A DNA stretch of 64,000 bases from contig NZ_VIWU01000001.1 in NCBI RefSeq assembly GCF_007994075.1, positions 4,464,001 to 4,528,000 of the forward strand. The letters run 5' to 3'. The notes under the pieces are model-generated. The model was not told the origin of the DNA, made no database searches, and saw only the letters and a program-made list of their open reading frames with translations. The translations under genes and the position numbers were made by a program. The stretch's first letter is position 1. Every line of letters begins with the position of its first letter. The DNA is from Pseudonocardia hierapolitana. GTDB lineage: Bacteria; Actinomycetota; Actinomycetes; Mycobacteriales; Pseudonocardiaceae. Of this stretch, positions 55,375-63,492 are shown in pieces.

Positions 55375-56172
55375 ATGCCCTCATCCTCCCGCCGCGCCGT
55401 CGGCGGCCGGCACGAACTCGGCCAGAACCTCCTGGTCGACCAGCGCGTGGTCGCGCGCATCGCCGCGCTCGTGCCACCCGGCCCCGTACTGGAGCTGGGC
55501 GCCGGTGACGGCGCGCTGACCCGGCGACTCGCCCGGCGCGAGGAGGCCGTCACCGCCGTCGAGCTCGACCCCGCCCGCGTCGCCGGGCTGCGCCGGACCC
55601 TCGGCGGCCGCGTCCGCGTCGTCCACGCCGACATGCTGCGGGTCCGGGCCACCGCCCCGAACGTCGTCTCCAACGTCCCGTTCGGGGTCACGACGCCGGT
55701 GCTGCGGCACCTGCTCCGGCAGCGGGCGTGGACCACCGCCGTGCTCCTGCTGCAGTGGGAGGTCGCCCGCAAGCGCGCGGCGGTCGGCGGCACCACGCTG
55801 CTCACGGCGAGCTGGTGGCCCTGGTACGAGTTCGACCTCGCAGGCCGCGTGCCCGCATCCGCGTTCCGGCCGCGTCCGAGCGTCGACGGTGGCATCCTCC
55901 TGATCCGGAGGCGGGAGGTGCCGCTCGTGCCGCTCGCGGAGCGCGGGCCGTACCAGCGGCTGGTTGCGGAGGCGTTCCGCGGCGACCGGCTGCTCCCCGC
56001 GATCCGGGGGCTGGTACCCGCCTCACGCAGGTGGCTCACGGCGCAGGGCCTGACCAGGTGGACGCGCCCGGGCGAGCTGAACGCCGAGCGGTGGGCCGCC
56101 CTGTACCGCGGCGCCGTGGAGCTGCGGCGCCGTGGAGCTGCGACACCGGGGAGCCGCGATGCCCGGGCTTGA
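55375..56172 (+). CDS. Erm-family 23S rRNA adenine N6-methyltransferase
   Basis: A 265-residue methyltransferase of the KsgA/Erm fold. HELGQNLLVDQRVVARIAAL is the family start, VLELGAGDGALTRRL the SAM-binding loop (38-52), VTAVELDPARV the second strand and NVVSNVPFGVTTPVLRHLL (about 96-114) the catalytic N-x-P-F. WWPWYEFDLAGRVPASAFRP matches the Erm C-terminal half rather than KsgA. Erm enzymes dimethylate A2058 and confer macrolide-lincosamide-streptogramin B resistance. ATG 55375 (GCAGG upstream) or ATG 55354. It lies between purH and imuA', not in a mobile-element context. KsgA is the alternative but less fitting. Confidence 0.87.
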   Translation: MPSSSRRAVGGRHELGQNLLVDQRVVARIAALVPPGPVLELGAGDGALTRRLARREEAVTAVELDPARVAGLRRTLGGRVRVVHADMLRVRATAPNVVSNVPFGVTTPVLRHLLRQRAWTTAVLLLQWEVARKRAAVGGTTLLTASWWPWYEFDLAGRVPASAFRPRPSVDGGILLIRRREVPLVPLAERGPYQRLVAEAFRGDRLLPAIRGLVPASRRWLTAQGLTRWTRPGELNAERWAALYRGAVELRRRGAATPGSRDARA

Positions 56173-56196
56173 GAGTGGGCGCACCCTCCGCTAGAG

Positions 56197-56212
56197 TCGA
56201 ACACGCGTTCGA
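56197..56212 (+). promoter_or_regulatory. LexA SOS box
   Basis: TCGAACACGCGTTCGA, a perfect palindrome matching the actinobacterial/mycobacterial SOS consensus TCGAAC-N4-GTTCGA. It lies 39 nt before the imuA' GTG, where LexA would block the promoter. This predicts DNA-damage induction of imuA'-imuB. Confidence 0.95.
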
Positions 56213-56250
56213 TACCGCCTTCCCCGCGGTCTGGACTTGGGGAGGCATGC

Positions 56251-57009
56251 GTGGGTGTACGTGCTGTCGCTGCCGGGCACCGGCCCGACTCGACCGGTCG
56301 GCTCGAGCTCGCCCGCGGGCTGCTGCGGCGCATGGAGGACCGGTCGGCGGCGGTGCGGGCGGTGCCCGTACCGGAGTCGGACGGCCGGTTGCTCCCGGTG
56401 GCCGAGCCGCTCGCCCGGCTGCTGCCGGCGGGAGGGTTGCGCCGCGGCTCCACGGTCGCTCTCCCGCCTGCGCCCGCCGCCACGTCGTTGCTGCTCGCGC
56501 TGCTCGCGGAGGCATCTTCGGGGGGAGCGTGGACGGCCGTGGTCGGCAGGCCGGGGCTGGGGCTGGTGGCAGCGGCAGAGGCGGGGGTGCGGCTGGAGCG
56601 GCTCGCGCTGGTCCCTGAACCGGGGCCCGATCTGATGGCCGTCACCGTCGCCCTGCTCGACGGGATGGACGTCGTCGCGGTCGCGGGTGCCGAGCGGGCC
56701 GGGATTCGTGCGGCCGAGCGGCAACGGCTGGCGGCCCGGGCGCGGCAGCGCGGCACGGTGCTGGTGGCGCTCGGGCCGTGGCCGGGCGCCGACCTCGAGC
56801 TGAGCTGCACCGACGTGGGGTGGCAGGGGCTGGGCGCCGGGGCAGGGCGGCTGAGGGCGCGGCAGGTCCGGGTGCGCCTGCGCGGGCGGGGCGTGGCCAC
56901 CGGTGGACGGTCGGGCGACATGTTGCTGCCGGCGTCCGGTGGCGCGGTGGCCCTCGCGCCGGAAAGCCCGGTGGCCCGCGCGGAGCAGGTGGATCGAGTG
57001 GCGGGATGA
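56251..57009 (+). CDS. imuA': ImuA' mutasome protein
   Basis: A 252-residue RecA-like protein resembling Rv3395c (ImuA'), the accessory that works with ImuB and DnaE2 in error-prone repair. It shows LARLLPAGGLRRGSTVALPP (a degenerate P-loop region near 60-80), TSLLLALLAEASSGGAWTAV, GVRLERLALVPEPGPDLMAV and LLLPASGGAVALAPESP near the end. GTG 56251 follows GGGGAGG (56238-56244). It overlaps imuB by 4 nt. RecA-type catalytic residues are not kept, as in the family. Confidence 0.9.
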   Translation: MGVRAVAAGHRPDSTGRLELARGLLRRMEDRSAAVRAVPVPESDGRLLPVAEPLARLLPAGGLRRGSTVALPPAPAATSLLLALLAEASSGGAWTAVVGRPGLGLVAAAEAGVRLERLALVPEPGPDLMAVTVALLDGMDVVAVAGAERAGIRAAERQRLAARARQRGTVLVALGPWPGADLELSCTDVGWQGLGAGAGRLRARQVRVRLRGRGVATGGRSGDMLLPASGGAVALAPESPVARAEQVDRVAG

Positions 57010-58925
57010 AGGCGCCCTCGCACAGCGGGATCGGCGCGCCGAGTGAGGTCGTCGCAGAGCCCGTGGGCCCGGTGAGGGCCTCATCCGGCGAGCAGGCCGG
57101 GGCCACGCGGGTGCTCGCGCTGTGGTCGCCCGACTGGCCGGTCACCGCGGCGGCCATGGCGGCGCACATCCCGCCCCACCGGCCCGCGGCGGTGATCGTC
57201 GCCAACCGGGTGCTCGCGTGCTCGGCGGTGGCCAGGGCGCAGGGGGTGCGGCGCGGGTTGCGCAGGCGGGAGGCGCAGGCGCGGTGCCCCGACCTCGCCG
57301 TGCTCGGGCGCGACCCCGACCGCGACGCCCGCGCGTTCGAGCCGGTCGTCGCCGCCGTCGAGGAGGTGGCGCCGGGGGTGGAGGTGGTCCGGCCCGGGCT
57401 GGTGGCGCTGGGCGCGCAGGGGCCGGTGGGCTGGTTCGGCGGGGAGCAGGAGGCCGCGGTCGCCCTCGTCGACCAGGTCGCCGCCCGCACCGGCGTCGAG
57501 AGCCAGGTGGGGGTGGCCGACGGGCTGTTCGCCGCGGTGCTCGCGGCCCGGCGGGCACTGGCCGTCGCGCCGGGCGACACCCCGGCCTTCCTGGCCCCGC
57601 TCGGCGTCGAGGAGCTGGACCGCGAGCCCGACGTCGACCGGTCCGAGCTGGTCGGGCTGCTGCGCCGCCTCGGGCTGCGCAGCCTGGGGGCGTTCGCCGC
57701 GCTCGACGCCGAGGACGTCGCCTCCCGGTTCGGGGCCGACGCCGTGCACTGCCACCGGCTCGCGCGCGGCCTCGACCCACGTCCTCCGGTGCGCCGCACC
57801 CCGCCGGAGGAGCTCGCGGTGGAGGTCGAGCTGGACCCGCCCGTCGACCGGGTCGACGCTGCCGCCTTCGCCGCCCGCGGGCTCGCCGAGCGGCTGCACC
57901 GCACGCTGGCCTCGCACGGCCTCTCGTGCACCCGGCTCGGCGTCGCCGCCCACACCGTGGGCGGGGAGGAGCTGCACCGGATCTGGCGGTGCGCCGAGCC
58001 GCTCACCCCGGCCGGCACCGTCGATCGCGTCCGCTGGCAGCTGGACGCCTGGCTCACCCGCCGCAGGCGCTCCGGCGACCTCCCCGAGGAGGCGGCCGAC
58101 GGCGCGGTGGCCCGCCTCCGGCTGGTGCCGGAGGAGACCGTCACCGCGGGGGCCCTGCAGATGGGCCTGTGGGGCGACGTCGGGGAGTCCGACGAGCGTG
58201 CCGGGCGCGCGCTGGTGCGGGTGCAGGCGCTGCTCGGGCCGGAGTCGGTGGTCACCGCCGTGCTGGTGGGCGGGCGGGACCCTGCGGAGCAGGTCCGTCT
58301 CGTCCCGTGGGGCGACGACCGCGACGTGGGCCCCGACCTCGGATCGCACGAGCGACACTCCCGTCCCGATCCGTCGGGCGAGAGTGCCGCCCGCCCGCCG
58401 GGTGCGGGGCGGACATGGGCGAGTTCCGGGGAGTCGAGCGACGTCGCGCCGGCCGGGTGGCCGGAGGACGTCGTGCGCCACACCGGCCGGGTCTCCGCGG
58501 CCGACCTGCCCGAGGCGGAGCGCATGCGCACCAGCAACCGGCGTAGGCGGGTTCCGGCACCCCGCCGTCCCGCCGGCCGCTCCACACCCCGCGAGCCCCC
58601 GCCGTCGTGGCCGGGCCGGCTCCCCGCGCCGTCGCCGGCCACGGTGCCACCGCAGCCCCTCCCGGCCGAGCTGACCGCCGCCGACGGCAGCCCGATCCTG
58701 CTCCGTGCGCCCGATCTGCTCTTCGGGTTGCCGGGGTCCGTCGCGGTCGACGGCGGCGCGCCGCGGCGCGTGCAGGGGTGGGCCGGGCCGTGGCCGGTGC
58801 AGCAGCGGTGGTGGGCGACGGGCCGTACCGAGGCGAGCCGGTTGCAGCTCGCCCTCGACGACGGCGGGGCCTTGCTGCTCCTCTTCCGGGACGGGAGGTG
58901 GTGGGTCATCGGCGAATACGACTGA
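57006..58925 (+). CDS. imuB: ImuB, catalytically inactive Y-family polymerase homologue
   Basis: ImuB is the hub that links DnaE2 to the beta clamp. This 639-residue protein has the Y-family fold (VLALWSPDWPVTAAAMAAHI; RARVLACSAVARAQGVRRGL-like region; GLFAAVLAARRALAVAPGDT; LLRRLGLRSLGAFAAL) but lacks the catalytic acidic residues: the DMDxFFA position reads LWSPDWPV. A clamp-binding QMGLW lies in AGALQMGLWGDVG near 385. The C-terminal 220 residues are Pro/Arg-rich with a final conserved block (SPILLRAPDLLFGLPGSVAV; WWATGRTEASRLQLALDDGG). It is cotranscribed with imuA' behind a LexA box. Confidence 0.94.
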   Translation: MKAPSHSGIGAPSEVVAEPVGPVRASSGEQAGATRVLALWSPDWPVTAAAMAAHIPPHRPAAVIVANRVLACSAVARAQGVRRGLRRREAQARCPDLAVLGRDPDRDARAFEPVVAAVEEVAPGVEVVRPGLVALGAQGPVGWFGGEQEAAVALVDQVAARTGVESQVGVADGLFAAVLAARRALAVAPGDTPAFLAPLGVEELDREPDVDRSELVGLLRRLGLRSLGAFAALDAEDVASRFGADAVHCHRLARGLDPRPPVRRTPPEELAVEVELDPPVDRVDAAAFAARGLAERLHRTLASHGLSCTRLGVAAHTVGGEELHRIWRCAEPLTPAGTVDRVRWQLDAWLTRRRRSGDLPEEAADGAVARLRLVPEETVTAGALQMGLWGDVGESDERAGRALVRVQALLGPESVVTAVLVGGRDPAEQVRLVPWGDDRDVGPDLGSHERHSRPDPSGESAARPPGAGRTWASSGESSDVAPAGWPEDVVRHTGRVSAADLPEAERMRTSNRRRRVPAPRRPAGRSTPREPPPSWPGRLPAPSPATVPPQPLPAELTAADGSPILLRAPDLLFGLPGSVAVDGGAPRRVQGWAGPWPVQQRWWATGRTEASRLQLALDDGGALLLLFRDGRWWVIGEYD

Positions 58926-58952
58926 CACCGCTTGCTCGGCGCCGGCGGCCGA

Positions 58953-60374
58953 TCACCCCGCGGCCAGTTCCTCCGTGGAGAGCGCGAAGCGGGCCAGCGT
59001 GGCGGCGAAGGCGTCGGTGTTGCGGTCGAGGGCGGTGCGGTCGATCGTCTCCAGGCGGTCGCAGACCTGGTGGTAGCAGCGGTCGTACGCCTCGCCCGCG
59101 GTACCGCCCCAGCGCTCCGCCTCCTCGGGCGACTTGGTCTCCTCGGCGCCGGTGAACAGCCCGCCGGAAGGGATGCCCCGCTCGATGAAGGGCCCGTAGT
59201 CGGAGCGGCCGCTGAAGTCGGTGCCGGCGGCCTGCACACCCGCGGCGGCCAGGCCTTCGACGAGCGCTCGCTCGATGGCGGCCGAGCCGCGCGGGCCGGG
59301 GCCGTCGCCTTCGCGGTCGGAGTCGTCGCCGTCGTAGACGAGGTAGCCGGCGTTCGGCGAGCCGACCATGTCGAGGTTGAGGTACAGCGCGATCCGGTTG
59401 CGCTCCTCCTCGGTGAGCCCCTGTACGTACGTGGTGGAGCCCACGAGGCCGACCTCCTCGGCGCCCCAGAAGGCGAAGCGCACGGCGTTCGTCGCAGGCG
59501 GGGCCGCGCCGAGCCGGACGGCCGTCTCCAGCAACGTGGCCACGCCGGACCCGTTGTCGTTGACGCCCGGCCCCTCGGGCACCGAGTCGAGGTGCGCGCC
59601 CGCGACGACCACCTCGTCCGGGTTCCCGGTGCGGGTCTGGGCGATCACGTTCCGGCTCGGGGTCTCCCGGATCGTGGTCACGAGCGTCAGCGTGACGTTC
59701 GCACCCGCCCGACCGGCGAGCGCGTCGCCCGCCGAGCGGGTCACGCCGCCCGCGGGCACCACCCCGGTGGCGGTCTCGCCGAGGGTGCCGTCGTCCAGCG
59801 GCGCGTCCTCGTTGTTGATCACGATCAGGCCGACGGCGCCTGCCGCGGCCGCATGCGTCGCCTTCTGCGCGAACGTGCACGTGCCCCGCCGGACGAGGGC
59901 CACCGAGCCGGGCGTGACGGCGGAGGCGTCGGCCGGGGCGCAGCCCTCACCCACCATCAGGGCGAGCGGCCCGGTGACGCCGCCCTCCGGCGTGGTGGGT
60001 GAGAAGCCGAGCGCCACGATCGGCACCGGCTCGCCGTCCACCGCGAGCTGTGCCTGCTGCACCTCGAACCGCCGGGCGTTGAACATCGGCGTCTGCACGT
60101 CGTAGCCTGCGCCGCGCAGCACACCCACGACGTGGTCGACGCTCGCGTCGTAGCCGGGGGTGCCGAGGGCCCGGTTGCCGCCGTTCGCGTCGGCGATGCG
60201 CTGCAGCTCGGTGAGATGCGTGAGCGCGCCCTCGCCGCTGACCTCCTCGACCAGCCGGGACGGCAGCCCCGGATCGGGCGCGGGTGGCGCCGGTTGCGCA
60301 GGTGTCGAGGCGGGCGGCGCGCTGCACGCCATCGCCGCGATCGCAACCAGCACCAGCGTCCGGACCGTCCGCAT
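58953..60374 (-). CDS. M28-family aminopeptidase lipoprotein with PA domain
   Basis: A 473-residue secreted zinc peptidase. The signal peptide ends in the lipobox AMAC (Cys 17). A PA insert (about 135-220: GSVALVRRGTCTFAQKATHA; GAVGLIVINNEDAPLDDG) interrupts the peptidase fold. Zinc ligands appear in VVAGAHLDSVPEGPGVNDNG (His, Asp), FWGAEEVGLVGS (the Glu pair), NLDMVG (Asp) and YHQVCDRLE (late His). This matches Streptomyces/Saccharopolyspora aminopeptidase S-like enzymes. Expected to trim peptides outside the cell. Convergent with imuB. Confidence 0.92.
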   Translation of the reverse strand: MRTVRTLVLVAIAAMACSAPPASTPAQPAPPAPDPGLPSRLVEEVSGEGALTHLTELQRIADANGGNRALGTPGYDASVDHVVGVLRGAGYDVQTPMFNARRFEVQQAQLAVDGEPVPIVALGFSPTTPEGGVTGPLALMVGEGCAPADASAVTPGSVALVRRGTCTFAQKATHAAAAGAVGLIVINNEDAPLDDGTLGETATGVVPAGGVTRSAGDALAGRAGANVTLTLVTTIRETPSRNVIAQTRTGNPDEVVVAGAHLDSVPEGPGVNDNGSGVATLLETAVRLGAAPPATNAVRFAFWGAEEVGLVGSTTYVQGLTEEERNRIALYLNLDMVGSPNAGYLVYDGDDSDREGDGPGPRGSAAIERALVEGLAAAGVQAAGTDFSGRSDYGPFIERGIPSGGLFTGAEETKSPEEAERWGGTAGEAYDRCYHQVCDRLETIDRTALDRNTDAFAATLARFALSTEELAAG

Positions 60375-60393
60375 GTCCGGCAGTCTGCCCGTT

Positions 60394-61230
60394 TCAGGCG
60401 ACCGGTGGGGGAGGCTCCGCTGCGCCCGTCATGATCGCCACCGCTTCGGTCATCGTGTGCGACTGCGGCGTGATCACCGTGGCGCGGCGGCCGAGCCGCT
60501 GGATGTGGATCCGGTCGGCCAGCTCGAACACGTGCGGCATGTTGTGGCTGATGAGGATCACCGGCAGGCCGCGGTCGCGGACGTCGCGGATGAGCTGCAG
60601 CACCCGGTTGCCCTCCTTGACCCCCAGCGCCGCCGTCGGCTCGTCGAGGATCACGACCTTGCTGCCGAACGCCGCGGACCGCGCGACGGCCACGCCCTGC
60701 CGCTGCCCGCCGGACAGGCTCTCCACGGCCTGCCCGATGTTCTGCAGCGTCGTGATGCCGAGCTCGGACATGTGCCGCTTCGCTTCCGACCGCATGTGCT
60801 TGCGGTCGAGCATCCGGAACACCGAACCGAGGATCCCCGGCTTTCGCTCCTCGCGGCCGAGGAACAGGTTGTCGGCGATGTCGAGCCCCGGCGCGACGGC
60901 GAGGGTCTGGTAGACGGTCTCGATGCCGGCGCGCCGGGCGTCCATCGGGCTGCGGAAGTGCACCGGCTCGCCGTCCAGCAGGATCTCACCGGCGTCCGGG
61001 ATGAGCGCCCCGCACAGCGCCTTGATCAGGCTGGTCTTGCCGGCGCCGTTGTCGCCGATGATCGCGAGGATCTCGCCGGGGTAGAGCTCGAGGTCGCTGC
61101 CCGCGATCGCCGTGACCGGCCCGTACCGCTTGACGAGCCCGCGCGCCTGCAGCACCGGCTGCTGGTCGGTGCCGGGGGACGGGAAGCCGGCGGAGCTTGC
61201 GGAGCCGGCGGGGTGGGCAGGAGGAGTCAT
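60394..61230 (-). CDS. Sugar ABC importer, ATP-binding protein
   Basis: A 278-residue single-domain ABC ATPase of the FrcA/RbsA type. GDNGAGKTSLIKALCG (Walker A near 60), QTLAVAPGLDIADNLFLGRE (Q loop), ESLSGGQRQGVAVARSAA (signature) and VVILDEPTAALGVKEGNRVL (Walker B). It overlaps the permease gene by 4 nt. With permease and binding protein upstream it forms a complete carbohydrate importer. Only one ABC domain is present, as in fructose/ribose-type FrcA systems. Confidence 0.94.
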   Translation of the reverse strand: MTPPAHPAGSASSAGFPSPGTDQQPVLQARGLVKRYGPVTAIAGSDLELYPGEILAIIGDNGAGKTSLIKALCGALIPDAGEILLDGEPVHFRSPMDARRAGIETVYQTLAVAPGLDIADNLFLGREERKPGILGSVFRMLDRKHMRSEAKRHMSELGITTLQNIGQAVESLSGGQRQGVAVARSAAFGSKVVILDEPTAALGVKEGNRVLQLIRDVRDRGLPVILISHNMPHVFELADRIHIQRLGRRATVITPQSHTMTEAVAIMTGAAEPPPPVA

Positions 61231-62276
61231 GCGCGGACCTTCCTGATCCACTGGTCGATGGAGACGGCGACGAGCGTCAGCAGGCCGATCGCGAAGCCCT
61301 GCCACACGACGTCGACGCCGCCGAGCTGCAGCCCGTTCTGGAACACGCCGACGATGAGCGCGCCGACCAGGGTGCCGACCACCAAGCCGCGGCCGCCGAA
61401 CAGGCTGGTGCCGCCGAGCACGACGGCGGTGATCGAGTTGAGGTTGTACTCGATGCCGACGTTCGGGCTGGCCGACGCGAGCCTGCCGATCAGAACCCAC
61501 GCGCCGATCGCGTAGACCAGCCCGGCCACCGTGTACACCGAGAAGAGCACCCGGCCGGTGTTGATACCGGCGAGCCGCGCCGCCTCGATGTCGTCGCCGG
61601 TGGCGTAGACGTGCCGGCCCCATGCGGTGTAGCCCAGCGCGTAGTAGAAGAACGCGAAGAGCAGCAGCATGATGATCGACCCGTAGGTGAGCCGGAAGTC
61701 GCCGATGGGGAAGGCGGTGCCGGTCCACGTCATGATCGACGGCATGTCCGTGCCGCGGACGGTCTCGCTGCGCGACACCACCGAGTTGAGCGAGAAGAAG
61801 ATCGAGAGCGTCCCCAGCGTGACGATGAACGGCGGGAGCGCGATCCGCGTCACCAGGAAGCCGTTGAAGGCCCCCATCGCGGTGCCGCACACGATCCCGG
61901 CAAGCAGGGCGGGCACGCCGGGCAGGCCGAGATCCGTGGCCAGGTTGGCCATGATGATCGAGGAGAATACGGCGATCGCGCCGACGGACAGGTCGATACC
62001 GGCGGTGAGGATCACCAGCGTCTGACCGAGCGCGAGCACCGCGATGACCGTGACCTGCTGCATCACCAGCCCGAGGTTGGCCGCCGTGAGGAAGCGGTCG
62101 CTCACGAACGAGAACGCGATGATCGCGAGCAGGAGCACGGCCAGCGGGCCGAGGATCGGCCGGGCGTGCAGGACGTGCTGGAGTCGCTGCAGCGGCGTCT
62201 CGGCCCGCCGATCCTCGAACCCGTGGGGCTGTGGCCCGGCCGCCGTGGCGACCGGGCCCTGGGTCTCTTCCGTCAT
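61227..62276 (-). CDS. Sugar ABC importer, permease
   Basis: A 349-residue BPD_transp_2 permease with about ten helices: ILGPLAVLLLAIIAFSFVSD, LALGQTLVILTAGIDLSVGA, ALLAGIVCGTAMGAFNGFLV and GLVVGTLVGALIVGVFQNGL. GIDLSVGAIAVFSSII and GGTSLFGGRGLVVGTLVGA are signature segments of the ribose/fructose/xylose family. 4-nt overlap with the ATPase; the binding-protein stop is 4 nt upstream. Acts as the membrane channel of this importer. Confidence 0.95.
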   Translation of the reverse strand: MTEETQGPVATAAGPQPHGFEDRRAETPLQRLQHVLHARPILGPLAVLLLAIIAFSFVSDRFLTAANLGLVMQQVTVIAVLALGQTLVILTAGIDLSVGAIAVFSSIIMANLATDLGLPGVPALLAGIVCGTAMGAFNGFLVTRIALPPFIVTLGTLSIFFSLNSVVSRSETVRGTDMPSIMTWTGTAFPIGDFRLTYGSIIMLLLFAFFYYALGYTAWGRHVYATGDDIEAARLAGINTGRVLFSVYTVAGLVYAIGAWVLIGRLASASPNVGIEYNLNSITAVVLGGTSLFGGRGLVVGTLVGALIVGVFQNGLQLGGVDVVWQGFAIGLLTLVAVSIDQWIRKVRA

Positions 62277-62280
62277 CCGA

Positions 62281-63351
62281 TCAGCCCCAGCAGTTCTCGA
62301 GACCGAACGCGGTGTCCTGCGACTCGACGCCGGGCTGCGGCTCGTCGGTGATCAGTGTGACGCCGGTGTCGACGAAGTCCTTGCCCGCGGTGGCCTGCGG
62401 CTTGGTGCCGTCCTTGGCGAACGCGGAGAGCGCCTCGACACCCTGCGCCGCCATCTTCAGCGGGTACTGCTGCGAGGTGGCCCCGATGATTCCGGCCTTG
62501 ACGTTCTCGACGCCCGGGCAGCCGCCGTCGACGGAGACGATCTCGATGTCGTTCTCGCGGCCGGCGGCCTTGATCGCCTCGTACGCGCCTGCGGCCGCCG
62601 GCTCGTTGATCGTGTAGACGAGGTTGATCGACGGGTCCTTCTGCAGCAGGTTCTCCATCGCCGTGCGGCCGCCCTCCTCGGCGCCGTCGGTGACGTCGTG
62701 ACCGACGATGCGCGGGTCGGACTCGTCGCCGATCTGGGTGGGGTCGCCCACCTCGATCCCGAAGCCCTGCAGGAAGCCCTGGTCGCGCTGGACGTCGACG
62801 GTCGGTCGGTTGGGGGAGAGGTCGAGCATCGCGATCTTGGCCTGCTTGCCCTCGGCCTCGAACTTCGACTTCGCCCACTGGCCGATGAGCAGGCCGGCCT
62901 GGAAGTTGTCGGTGGCGAACGTGGCGTCCGCGGCGTCCGGCGGCTCGGTCTGGGTGTCGAGCGCGATCACCATCAGGCCCGCCTGTCGCGCTCGGTCGAG
63001 CGTGGGCACGATCGCTGCCGAATCGCTGGGCGTGATCATGAAGCCGGTCGCGCCCGCGGAGATCAGGGTCTCGATGGCCTGCACCTGCGACTCGTTGTCA
63101 CCGTCCTGGCGGCCCGCGAAGCTCTGCAGTTCGACGCCTGCCGAGTCGGCCGCCTGCTGGGCGCCCTCGCGCATCTTGACGAAGAACGGGTTGGTGTCGG
63201 TCTTGGTGATGAGGCCGACGATCGGCGTGTCGCCGCCGCCTCCTCCGCCACCCGGCTCGGATCCGCCACCGCACGCGGTGAGCGTGAGGGCCGCCACGGC
63301 CCCGATGGCGAGCGAGGTGGCCCGCCTGCGGGCCGTCCTTGCGTGGTTCAT
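62281..63351 (-). CDS. Sugar ABC importer, substrate-binding lipoprotein
   Basis: A 356-residue RbsB/FrcB-type periplasmic-binding-fold lipoprotein. Signal peptide [17 protein letters not shown] with lipobox LTAC (Cys 27) and a Gly linker. [20 protein letters not shown] starts the fold; [40 protein letters not shown] and [20 protein letters not shown] are ligand-binding segments. [16 protein letters not shown] with DTNPFF resembles fructose/galactofuranose binders, but specificity is not certain. ATG 63351 follows GAGAGG. First gene of the operon, divergent from lacI-type regulator. Confidence 0.94.
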   Translation of the reverse strand: MNHARTARRRATSLAIGAVAALTLTACGGGSEPGGGGGGGDTPIVGLITKTDTNPFFVKMREGAQQAADSAGVELQSFAGRQDGDNESQVQAIETLISAGATGFMITPSDSAAIVPTLDRARQAGLMVIALDTQTEPPDAADATFATDNFQAGLLIGQWAKSKFEAEGKQAKIAMLDLSPNRPTVDVQRDQGFLQGFGIEVGDPTQIGDESDPRIVGHDVTDGAEEGGRTAMENLLQKDPSINLVYTINEPAAAGAYEAIKAAGRENDIEIVSVDGGCPGVENVKAGIIGATSQQYPLKMAAQGVEALSAFAKDGTKPQATAGKDFVDTGVTLITDEPQPGVESQDTAFGLENCWG

Positions 63352-63381
63352 CGCACGACCTCTCGTCAGCATCGACGTGGA

Positions 63382-63478
63382 GACAACGTTGTCCGAACTC
63401 TGGTCCCCATCGCCCCCGGTCCACAAGCCCGCATCGTGGATCTCTTCGTAACGAAGGAATAACGTTGACAACGATGTC
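63382..63478. promoter_or_regulatory. Two LacI-type operators in the divergent promoter region
   Basis: GACAACGTTGTC (63382-63393), a perfect 12-bp palindrome, and GACAACGATGTC (63467-63478), differing at one base, are 85 nt apart between the divergent binding-protein and regulator genes. The second is embedded in TTGACAACGATGTCAA. A third imperfect palindrome CTTCGTAACGAAG lies between them. Size and central CG fit LacI-family sites; the adjacent LacI-type protein is the likely binder. Confidence 0.85.
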
Positions 63479-63492
63479 AAAGCGCGGGGACC

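Noticed and set aside
55263..55508. Second leader-like ORF (MARRSGATQLISFFGFFP) before Erm
   Set aside because: No ribosome binding site and it runs deep into the Erm coding region; kept only as a remark in the finding.
57081..58928. 615-residue minus-strand ORF opposite imuB
   Set aside because: Antisense shadow with no domain and Arg/Pro/Gly-biased composition; imuB has clear homology and a coupled start.
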